A stretch of DNA of 64,000 nt, taken from assembly GCA_035578175.1 (NCBI GenBank), contig JAQMRL010000012.1, forward strand, positions 23,554,960-23,618,959, in the 5' to 3' direction. The position numbers and the translations under genes are program-made. The notes beneath the pieces were generated by a model that saw only the letters and a list, made by a program, of their open reading frames with translations, was not told the DNA's origin and ran no database searches. Source of the stretch: Catonia carolina (lineage: Eukaryota; Arthropoda; Insecta; Hemiptera; Achilidae). This document shows positions 55,659 to 64,000 of this stretch, piece after piece (position 1 is the stretch's first letter; every line of letters begins with the position of its first letter).

Positions 55659-56333
55659 GTAATCTATTATCATATGATTATTCTATTCTTATTCTTAAGA
55701 ATTTGTGTTATCAGTACATTCATGACTCCCTTTCCATAAATATTATTTTCATGTTTTCACCGGATATTGAACAGCATGAGGGGCGTGAGGAAACCTTAAA
55801 TGTTTGAAACGCTGATATACTATGACTGGGGAGAGTAAAGAAGTAAACCGAGTTACAAGGAAGTGGGGATTGGAGTAAAAAGAACAAGAAAAGTAAGGTA
55901 GATACTAAATTGGCATGTAAACACCATACATAATTAGATTATTAATCTCAAACAATATGGAGAAAAATATTGAATGCTATACGCAGTTGTGGATTTCAAT
56001 GTACAACACTACTGGCGCCCCTTTTTTAAACTTTTCGAGACAGAATGAAATACACCAAAACCAAACAGCTTGGTTGAGAGACTACTGTGGGCATCACTCA
56101 GTGCAGCGGGTGATGAAATTCCCGGTCGATAACGGTTACGGTGTCTACTCTTCACATGACATATTTCATCCCAAATAATAATATTACTGACCTGCTCCCA
56201 GAAATTTGTCAGTGGTTTTAGTTATGAAAATAATAAGCCAATTGAATTCAATTTATTCGGGAAAAGTATTTTTCATGTCTTTTCGTGATTTTTTTTAAGG
56301 GGTGCCGACAAATTAATTGAAAATATTTAACTG
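55659..56333. other. Start of next receptor intron, nothing recognised
   Basis: Donor GTAATC, then AT-rich sequence. A 73-codon frame at 55957-56178 has no domain. Confidence 0.4.
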
Positions 56334-56867
56334 TACAGTAAGACTTCACTAATTCGAAATATTTTGGGGGAGGGAAAGACGAGTCCGTATTAGCAAAATT
56401 CCGAATTGGAAGAGTTTTTGAAATACGGTACTGTACTGCTGTTTACTAGAATGTATGAAGAAGGGCTTAAATTTACGCATAACTCACGATTTTGGTTTGT
56501 GAATTCACGCTTAATAAATAGATTATTGGAAAAGGACGAAAAAGTAACTTTAAAACACATTTATTCCATTTATTCCATTATAAAATAAAATTTAGTTTAA
56601 TTGTGTCTAAACATAAAAGGATTAATCTACAAAACAAACACTTCTAATAGTACTACCATTAGTTGCTAAAAAAAATTCAGTAGGACTACATACTGTGTAT
56701 GAAAATATGTACTGTTTAAAGTAGCCTCCATTATTGAATTACAATTTTCACAGACTTTACAGCAAGTTATTTACTTTCACTAGTAGATGGTTGATAAAAA
56801 TTGTCAGATTTCCTATTTTTACTTTTGGTAACGGGGATGAAAATGTTAGAAATTTTGCAGAGTGAAT

Positions 56868-57838
56868 TTTTTAGTCCTATTACCTAATTGTTAATGTCTG
56901 GTAATTTTTTTTAAAAGGGAAATTTTGTTTTGTGACACGAAGTTGGTAGCCCTAGTTAACCGGTATAGGTATGGCAGTGTAAGTTGATTCTCCTTGAGTT
57001 GTGTAAAATTTTGTGCCGTTTCAGGTCGTGTTACGTACAGAAGTCTTTTACCTTAGAATAATGGGTTTCCATTCCTGAACAATATTTTTGAACAATACGA
57101 AATTGTACGCGAGTGTAAAAGAATCATTTCAAATTGAATTTGTTGGTGTTCCTCCACCAGAAGAAATGTCAATTTTTAATTAACACTGTGTTTGAAACTT
57201 AAATTCTGTTATCATTTACGAAAGACCTACACTAACGGCAATATTGCAATCGGTTGTTTAAATCTGGAGGCTAAAGGTCTTGGACTAATCAAACGCGGTA
57301 CGGAAACAATCTCAATTTTTTTAGCAGCTTTCTGAACACTCAATCAATGTCAGAATATAATAAACCAACTTGTGAGGAAAGTTTTCGTAAACTTTTCCGT
57401 GGAGAACTGAGCAATCTTGTTTTCACATTCTCTTAAACGTCATTTGTCAAAAGAGTTGGTCGACCACTACGTTTTCTGTCGCAAACACTATCTGTCTCTC
57501 GAAATCGGTTTGTTAACCTAGAAATTGATATTTTTCTGGTAGAGGAACACCAACAAACTTAATTTGAAATGATTCTTTTACACTCGCGCTCGATTTGGTA
57601 GCAAAATATTGTTCGAGAATGAAAAACCGTTGTTCTTGGGTTAACGACATTCTGTTCGTAACACGACCGGAAACGGCACAAAATTTTACACAGCTCAAGG
57701 AGAATCAACTCACACTGCCGTAAATATACCGGTTGAGTAGGGGTACCAACTTCGTGTCACTAAACAAAATTTCCCTTTAAAAAAAATACCAGACTTTAAC
57801 AATTGGGAAACAAGACTAAAAAATCACACCGTCGTTTG
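56868..57838. mobile_element. Palindromic mariner-like derivative
   Basis: The left arm (56868-57185) and right arm (57530-57838) are inverted copies of one transposon end: AAATTTTGTTTTGTGACACG, GAAGTTGGTA, GTTGATTCTCCTTGAG and the first codons of a transposase. The ~340-bp centre continues the minus-strand coding sequence. It could form a hairpin with ~300-bp arms. Confidence 0.7.
57200..57698 (-). pseudogene. mariner-like transposase N-terminal remnant
   Basis: From the frame 57698-57513: MSLTQEQRFFILEQYFATKS, SASVKESFQIKFVGVPLPEK. This continues in shifted frames through RETDSVCDRKRSGRPTLLT-like sequence near 57450 to the ENVKTRLL and SLRKLSSQVG regions. This is the DNA-binding half of a mariner-like transposase. 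The catalytic half is absent. Confidence 0.65.
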
Positions 57839-57849
57839 ATTACATTTGT

Positions 57850-58200
57850 ATTGGTTTTTAATGACTTCTACGAGTAGCTTCATTTCTCTTAACGTTAAAT
57901 AAAACTTTTGAAAGCCACTACGCTATCCACAAATTGTATTAGTTCGTCCAGGTGTTACGAAACTACAGAGAACTTAATCTTTTTAACTTTAATTTCATCG
58001 TCACTATCATTTTCATTTTCAACATTTTTTTGTCTCTTCGTGAACTGTTGATATCTGAGCTACGATTTCATCTTCATTCAAGTTTTTTACTTCAAATTCA
58101 TCTTCATCTATTGCCAACCATAACCTTATTTCCTGGACGTCCTCAGTACTAAAAGCTCCTCTAAAAGTTTCATCTTCTAGCCCCGCAAGATCAAATTCAC
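57850..58200 (-). pseudogene. pogo/Tigger transposase C-terminal remnant
   Basis: Minus strand: LEDETFRGAFSTEDVQEIRL, WLAIDEDEFEVKNLNEDEIV, then after a stop-rich stretch REMKLLVEVIKNQYK and NQTT. The WLAIDE(D/N)E and L-(T/N)-DEEI blocks are typical of the region after the DDE domain in Tigger/pogo (jerky-like) transposases. The DDE core and CENP-B-like DNA-binding domains are missing, so the element is internally deleted. Confidence 0.6.
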
Positions 58201-58315
58201 ATTGTTATTGTACAAGAATTTATTCCAAGGACGCTGATTGATGGTCCCAATCTAGTAGCTAGTTGACAGTCCGAATTAACTACCATGAATTCCGAATTAG
58301 TGAAGTTTCACTGTA

Positions 58316-58739
58316 TATTGTTTGTTGTTTACATACTGGGAAAAAAAACTTGTCTAAAAATATCTGTTCCAAAAAAAGTTCATCAGCCCTTTATAAATAT
58401 AAATATAAATTTCAACAACAAAATAAATAAATGAACCAAAACAAAGGAAACTAATTCTACTTTTCTTGATTGGCGTTCCGGAAAAGTGTGTCGTGTATAC
58501 AATACCCATCAAAAGAATGGAAATTGGCAAAACATAAAAACAGTTCCTTTGAATGTGAAAACCTGTCGTATATATTGTTCAGAAGAAATGGTTTCTCTTT
58601 TAAATTATCTCTTTCTATTACACAATGTAATGTGAAATCAAGAGCCGGTAGATTTCACTGATTTTCTTACTAACCTTCAAGAATTAGGACTACCAGGCTA
58701 CAGTTGATGACTTTCTTAACTGATTTGTTGAACCACCAA
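58316..58739. other. AT-rich, nothing recognised
   Basis: Short frame at 58470-58661 without domain. Confidence 0.35.
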
Positions 58740-60104
58740 ATATCTGGTGTAAACACTTACAAAACTTTCTCTAGCCAATGTAAACAATAAATCATATTAC
58801 TTATATTTCACCATAAGTAAACAATGTAAAATGAAAAACATTCAAAATAACTAATTAACCTAATAACCTAATTTTAACATAAGTGAATGACGCAAAACGA
58901 AATACAAACTCTTTTCGATTTAAAATACGGAAAATCACTACATAAAGCTAAAATAAGCTATGTAGAAAAAATCCTAAGTGAGAAGTTGTAGTTTTTTAAT
59001 TATTTATAACTTTAGTTATTAGGAGCCTATCCTTTTTTGTCGTAAATGCCGCAAAATTAACAAAACCATTTTATAAACGATTTTAATGAGAAAAATACAG
59101 AAATCACTGCGTTGCGGAAAATAGTATTTGAAATAAAAGTACTAGGTTGTTTAATTTCCTACAATTTTATAATTACATACACTTTTGCTTTGCCCATAAC
59201 AGGCAGGTGGAGTGTTAAATAAATTGCACTTGATCTGTTGGTTTCCAGGCTACAAAAAATAGTACTGTTTCTTTTCACATGGTTAGCCAATTATATGACT
59301 GAACTATTTAAGAACAGAAGAGGTAGAGGTGTAAACGACACTAGTCGTTTTATCGTCGTCACTAGACGAGTTATCTCCTCTGTGAGTAATGAATTTCACT
59401 ATACAGCCAGACCCTGTAGTGAATGAAGTGAAGGTGTCATTTGCAGGGTGGCAAAAGGGGGCTTTTCGGAGGGCTTGGCATGCTGATAAGCATACTCTTT
59501 CACTTCAGTGAGGTAGGCAATAGTAAACCACCTCACTCCTCATTTTTACTAAGTAAAACTGCTAGAAGTTCAAACCAGCCTTTCGGCTGTTGACCTAAAC
59601 AACACACTTTTGCTCTTAAACGCATATTAAAGCCATAATCTTAAAACAAGCCATTTTTTACCACGAGAACACAGCTCTCCAAGATTTCAACAGAATGACG
59701 CTTACCCCCCATCTTGTAAATCATAAAAATATAGTAAATAAGATGGTTTGAAAAAAAATCGTAGGACCCATTTTTAACGAAATTGCACGAATAAATTATA
59801 CTACTTTCGGCTGACCGATTTTGATGAAAATATTCGCGTCGGATTTTTTAGTGGAGCCTAACTTCAGTAACAACTTTGTCCGATTATCCGGTTTTTTAGA
59901 TATTTTGTTCATACACACACAAACACACACGCGCACACCCACACCCACACTGACCAATAGCTAAGAACATTACAAAACACAATACAAAAATAAATTTTCT
60001 TTTTGTAAAAGGGGCCTGAAAACGAGTATTTTTGGTGAAAACGTAGTTTTGAAAAACAGTACGTTCCTTCCCTATAACCATAAAAAAAAGAGAAAGTAAA
60101 AATA
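58740..60104 (-). mobile_element. HINE-like copy T, minus strand, split by SINE-B
   Basis: 3' end at the left (TGGTGTAAACACTTACAAAA, CTTTCTCTAGCCAATG), modules, SINE-B (59197-59608), a CA-rich tract at 59913-59950 and the 5' end at the right (CCTTCCCTATAACCATA, AGAGAAAGTAAAAA). Confidence 0.7.
59197..59608 (+). repeat. SINE-B copy 7
   Basis: Longest copy: GCCCATAACAGGCAGGTGGA start, GGCTACAAAAAATAGTACTG, an internal ~25-bp duplication near 59340 (ACTAGTCGTTTTATCGTCGT), hairpin CAGCCTTTCGGCTG and TGACCTAAACAACAC tail. Opposite in strand to its HINE host. Confidence 0.75.
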
Positions 60105-60754
60105 TAAATAACCAGCCTACATCAAATTCGTCCATTGCTACAACTACTTGATCAATCGCAAATAAAAGGGAACGTAGATAATCCCAACTATATATACACC
60201 CAAAATATACATTTTGCGGTCGATTCCTTTTCTTATATCTCTGGAAAAATAAAAATTGCATAAACTTAATTACAAGAAAATATATTAAGAAAAATCTGTA
60301 ATTATTATATAATTACCTCAACAGATTTGACAACTAGAATAAAACAACACAAAAGTAAAACTGTAAAAAGGATTTAAAAAAAAGACTGGATTTCCCTTTT
60401 TTCTTTTCCAAGATATTTACCCTAACTCCTTTAAGCTGTATGTAAAATGATTACCGTTCTTTGTTCTGGTTATTAGGAAATCTATCTTAATTATTTTTTC
60501 CTTTAAAGTAAGACAAAGGAGTTAAGAAATAAAAGTAAAACAGAAATTAAATGAAAAGAAATTACCAGAATAATTTTTCTTTTATATTTTCCCTTTAAAT
60601 TACACCCTTATGAAAAGTAAAAATAAGAGAAAAGTTTTTCCTTTACTTTCTCATGCCTTTTCATTATTTATTGTAGAATATGGCTGTGTTTTGTGGTGGG
60701 TTAAAAGTTTTAATAATCAGATTTTTACTGATCTTCACTTTGCTGACTCTGAAA
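60105..60754. other. AT-rich, nothing recognised
   Basis: No feature supported. Confidence 0.35.
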
Positions 60755-62010
60755 AACCTGGTGTGAAACTCTCACATGACTTTCTTTTGCCAATGTAAAT
60801 AATGCAAAATATAACCTACGTTTCATCTAGTAAACTGTGTAAAGTGATAAGCATAACCTCAATGTAATCATAAATGAATGACGCAAAATGAAAATCAACT
60901 TTTGTAGAACGTAAACATACGAAAAATCACTAATTGACGTTAAACTAAGCCCTGTAGAAGAAAATGATTGAAATAAAATTTGTAGATATTTTCTATTTCC
61001 TATAACTTTAATTTTTCATTTTTGTCGTAAAATGCATTCTAAGGTCGCGATATTAAAACATCTAATTTTTTAGCAATTTCGATGAAACAAATGCGGAAAA
61101 TCACTAACTGACAATTAACTAAAGGCGTTATCACATTGGCGTAGCGTCGCAAGAGCGACGTTTTCATAAGATGTCACTCGTTTTAGACAATATTGCTTGT
61201 ATCGATTATTAATACTCGATATACGGACCGACCAGATCGAAAGCGACGTCCTAAACCAACGTTTTCAATTCTTCATTTTATTTGCCCAGTAGTTGTTAAC
61301 ACGTAATTTGTGGTCGAGTGAATACTGCATGTTACTTTTGGTGTTTCTTTAACTTCATTTCTCAATTGAGACTATGCTACACCAAATGTGATGATACATA
61401 CAGAAACAAAATGACATGAATAACATTATTAACGGGTGGAATGATAAAATTTCAGTTTATTAAATATCCTTTATTATTTATGTGTCACAAATAAAGTATT
61501 TTCTAATTAATTAAATTCAAATTTTCTTAATATTTTTTGTAAAATTTAAATTCATTAGATCGACTTTTGTTTTTCATTATTTCAGTGTTTTTAATTTACA
61601 ACAAGATTTTTAGTTGCTAGTGTAAAAAGCGATCGTATTTTTACATTAGCTGACGCTTTTTTGTTTCACTGATTGCCTATTGTTTTTTTATACATTTCGT
61701 GGTCACAATGTGTGGCTTTGACATTCTATTTTTACAATCTGGAAATTTACAGTAGATTACATTACAAGATAGATCCACGATGTCGCTCAAGCGACGCTAC
61801 GCGAATGTGAAATGGCCTTAAGAGTTTTACAAAATAAGTTTTGAAATAAAATTTGTCGGTGTTCTACTGTTCTACAACTTTAATTATATACACTTTTGCT
61901 CTAGAATGCATATTAGGGCCGCAATTTAAAAACAAAACCAATTTACCGCAAGAGCACAGGCCCGCCAAGAATTTTAGCAGACATAGCGCTTACCCTACCT
62001 TGTAGAGCAA
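60755..62010 (-). mobile_element. HINE-like copy U, minus strand, split by a MITE
   Basis: Left side is the 3' end (CCTGGTGTGAAACTCTCACA, CTTTCTTTTGCC). The modules contain the MITE at 61123-61818. The right side stops near GCTTACCCTACCTTGTAGAG without reaching the GT tract. Confidence 0.7.
61123..61818 (+). mobile_element. PIF/Harbinger-like MITE with palindromic TIRs, copy 2
   Basis: 696 bp, starts AGGCGTTATCACATTGGCG and ends with the complement of AGGCCATTTCACATTCGCG. TAA direct repeats (61120-61122, 61819-61821) fit a 3-bp TWA target duplication. Each TIR continues into GTAGCGTCGC...GCGAC, self-complementary within the TIR. The interior is AT-rich, non-coding, and matches copy 1 (22113-23332) in reverse. 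Confidence 0.8.
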
Positions 62011-62079
62011 GATTTGTTTTGTTTTATTTGATTTATTTTAAAATATATTAATTGATTGTATTATTAATATTATTTTTTG

Positions 62080-62236
62080 TATTACTTTCTCTTGCCTATA
62101 TGAATATATAGGAAGAAAAGTATTGTTTTCATGTCGATTTTTCGAAATCGAGTTTTCACCGGATCTATACGTTTTCAGACCCCCTGAACCAAAAAAACAT
62201 GTTTTTAGCGATTGGTCTGTGTGTGTGTCTCTGTGT

Positions 62237-62275
<39 letters not shown>

Positions 62276-63055
62276 CAAAATATCTCAAGAACGGAACATC
62301 GTACGAACTTAAAACTTAAAATTTAAGTTGCATACCACTACCGGACCCGACACGAACATTTTCATCAAAATCGGTCAACCGGAAGTAGTAGTTTATTCGT
62401 GTCATTTTTAACTTTTTTGCGATTTTCTCAAAAACTAGTCCTACGATTTTTTTAAAAATCGCCTGGTTTACTACATTTTTTATTCTCTATAAGGTAGGGT
62501 AGGCGTCATGTTTGCTGAAATTCTGGGTGAGGCTGTTTTCACGTAAAAACAAAGTTTTTTTAAGATAACGGCTTTAATATGCATTTTAGCGCAAAAATTT
62601 ATATAACAAAAGTTGTAGAGAATTTAAAATTCTACAACTTTTATTTCAAACATTTTTTTGTATAATGCTTAGTTTAGCGGTAATTAGCGATTTTCTGATT
62701 TTTTTCTCACGAAAACGTGTGAAAAATCGATTTTTTTAAGATTTCGGCTTTAGTACGCATTTTACGACAAAAGTGTATATAATAAAATTTATAGAAAATT
62801 AAAAGATCTACAACTTTTATTTAAAGCATTTTTCTCTACAGAGTCTAGTTTAGAGAGAAAGAGTGATTTTCCGTATTTCTAAGCCAAACTGAGGTTGATT
62901 TTCATTTTGCGTCTTTCACACATGATTGAAATAAGGTTATGATTTTGAGGTTAGTTTTTTATTTATTTCTAATGTTTTATTACTATTGTAAGGTTTATTG
63001 TTAATTATTTGCATTGGCAAGAGAAAGTCGTGTGAGTGTTTCACACCAGATTTTT
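62080..63055 (+). mobile_element. HINE-like copy V, complete
   Basis: Complete: ATTACTTTCTCTTGCC start with full 5' hairpin, GT tract 62218-62273, module 1 (62561-62735), module 2 (62736-62905), 3' GGCAAGAGAAAGTCG, hairpin and CAGA plus T run. Confidence 0.8.
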
Positions 63056-63125
63056 TTTTTTTATTATCATTTCCCTACTTTGCTAACGTTTTTAACAAAC
63101 ATCGGTAAACAGTGAACTTCAAATA

Positions 63126-63605
63126 ATAGGACGGTCATTCGGAAAGTGAAGATATTTAGATCTGAAGAGTCGCGCAGTTCCCCAACCACCTCCTCTGCCG
63201 CCAAATCATTGACCTTCTACTCACCTTGGGCCAGTCTGGCGCTAACAGAGAGCCGATTTAGTCTATTGGTTAGTAGTAAGTCTTTAAAATGTGTGACAAA
63301 ATTAACGAACCCGTCAAGTGTGAGTTTCGTTGTGTAATTCGCTATTTGAATACTAAAGGTACTAAAGGCTATCAAACTTTACAGACTAATAACGGAGGTT
63401 TATGTCAATGTGATGAACCAAGCTTCAGTTCGAAAATGGTACGTTAAGTTTAATAGCGAACAGAAGAATGTTCACGATGAAGAGCGCTCGGGCCGACCTC
63501 CAGTTGTGACTGACCAACTCATCAAGGATTGAGAAAAAATTCAACAGGACAGACGTTTCACGATAGATGGACTAAGTTTGTTTTTACCTGAAATTTTACG
63601 AACTG
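63126..63605 (+). pseudogene. mariner transposase 5' remnant, cut by a HINE
   Basis: A possible TIR region (ACGGTCATTCGGAAAGTGAA) is followed by a frame from ATG 63289: CDKINEPVKCEFRCVIRYLN, TKGTKGYQT. After a frameshift near 63405 it continues VYVNVMNQASVRKWYVKFNS, NVHDEERSGRPPVVTDQLIK, a stop, and QQDRRFTIDGLSL. This is the helix-turn-helix N terminus of a mariner of the INxPxxCEVRAVIRFL type, a different lineage from 7074. The sequence is broken by the HINE at about 63606 inside what would be the ILRT(V/L) block. Confidence 0.75.
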
Positions 63606-63799
63606 TTTTTTACTTTCTCTTGCCTATATGAATATATATAGGAAGGAAAGTATTGTTTTCATGTCGATTTTTCAAAATCGAGTTTTCACCGGATCTATAC
63701 GTTTTCAGACCCCCTGAACCCAAAAAACGTGTTTTTAGCAATTGGTCTGCGTGTGTGTCTGTGTGTGAGTGTCTGTCTGTGAGTGTGTGTGTGTGTGTC

Positions 63800-63847
<48 letters not shown>

Positions 63848-64000
63848 CAAAATATCTCAAGAACGGAACATCGTACGAACTTGAAACTTGAAACTTAAGA
63901 TACATACCCTTACCGAACCCGACACGAACATTTTCATCAAAATCGGTCAACCGGAAGTGGTAGTTTATTCGTGTAATTTTTCACTTTTTGCGATTTTCTC
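63606..64000 (+). mobile_element. HINE-like copy W, 5' part, window edge
   Basis: TTTTTACTTTCTCTTGCC, 5' hairpin, long interrupted GT tract (63749-63844), then AATATCTCAAGAACGGAACA and the post-GT block up to the end of the window. Confidence 0.8.

Larger units (their letters stand above)
56336..58313 (-). mobile_element. pogo/Tigger-like transposon with nested palindromic element
   Basis: Ends CAGTAAGACTTCACTAATTC and the complement of CAGTGAAACTTCACTAATTC form TIRs, each flanked by TA (56334-56335, 58314-58315). Length 1,978 bp including a nested ~970-bp mariner-like palindrome. A C-terminal pogo-type coding piece lies near the right end. Confidence 0.75.

Noticed and set aside
55454..55807. 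117-codon ORF taken as a complete small protein
   Set aside because: It is the TM5 exon read past its GTAATC donor into the intron.
59896..60261. 121-codon minus-strand ORF
   Set aside because: It overlaps the 5' end of HINE copy T and its CA tract, with no domain.
61123..61818. Reading the GTAGCGTCGC repeats as a regulatory operator
   Set aside because: The repeats are the TIRs of a MITE with a TAA duplication and a second copy elsewhere.

Overview
The window reads as AT-rich, repeat-saturated insect DNA. A hemipteran is my best guess, because the tRNA-derived SINEs, RTE- and Jockey-type retrotransposons and mariner/Tc1/pogo elements resemble families I associate with that order. This is inference from familiarity, not a database result. 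There are no prokaryotic genes, operons or CRISPR arrays. Almost all recognisable sequence is transposable-element (TE) derived, and most transposon ORFs are broken.

Two host-gene signals stand out. (1) Two plus-strand exons, 53517-53670 and 55448-55658, encode TM4 to the start of intracellular loop 3 of a class A amine GPCR, most like an insect 5-HT1-type serotonin receptor. The exons for TM1-3 and TM6-7 were not found. If they lie outside, most of this window is intron of one very large gene. (2) A single-exon 196-aa plus-strand ORF (40963-41553) carries a linker-histone-like (H15) winged-helix region plus many lysines and cysteines.

The dominant structure is one non-autonomous repeat family of about 0.95-1.05 kb when complete, with more than 20 full or partial copies. 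Its plan is constant: a T run, a 12-bp subterminal inverted repeat (CTTTCTCTTGCC at the 5' end, GGCAAGAGAAAG at the 3' end), a 5' hairpin, a (GT)n tract, two diverged copies of a ~180-bp module, a 3' hairpin (GTGTGAgtgttTCACAC), then CCAG/CAGA and a T run. This matches the described plan of Helentron-associated elements (HINE, the DINE-1 type), so I call it HINE-like. No Rep/helicase partner is visible. Several other elements sit inside HINE copies: SINE-B, a solo LTR, a PIF/Harbinger-like MITE and a pogo-like insert.

Layout. 0-5 kb: two HINEs head to tail, then an RTE-like retrotransposon with a long RT ORF but a broken endonuclease. 6.9-9.6 kb: a nearly intact mariner with TA target sites and TIRs (one frameshift), then a HINE and a SINE-B. 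10-14 kb: two copies of one RT 3' end and an old HINE. 15 kb: a mariner remnant. 17-19.7 kb: old HINEs. 20-23.5 kb: RTE tails and a tRNA-SINE split by a palindromic-TIR MITE. 27-33 kb: RTE and Jockey remnants, old HINEs, a purine tract. 34-40 kb: tRNA-SINEs, Helitron-like ends and a Helitron-like coding remnant. 41 kb: the H15-like gene. 42-43.3 kb: a Jockey fragment and a solo LTR inside a HINE. 44-51.6 kb: nested pogo-like, HINE and SINE-B units and a palindromic Tc1 derivative. 52-58.3 kb: the receptor exons, with an intronic mariner-like element, then a pogo/Tigger-like element containing a palindromic mariner-like derivative. 58.7-64 kb: two minus-strand HINEs (one split by SINE-B, one by the MITE), a complete HINE, and a mariner remnant cut by the last HINE.
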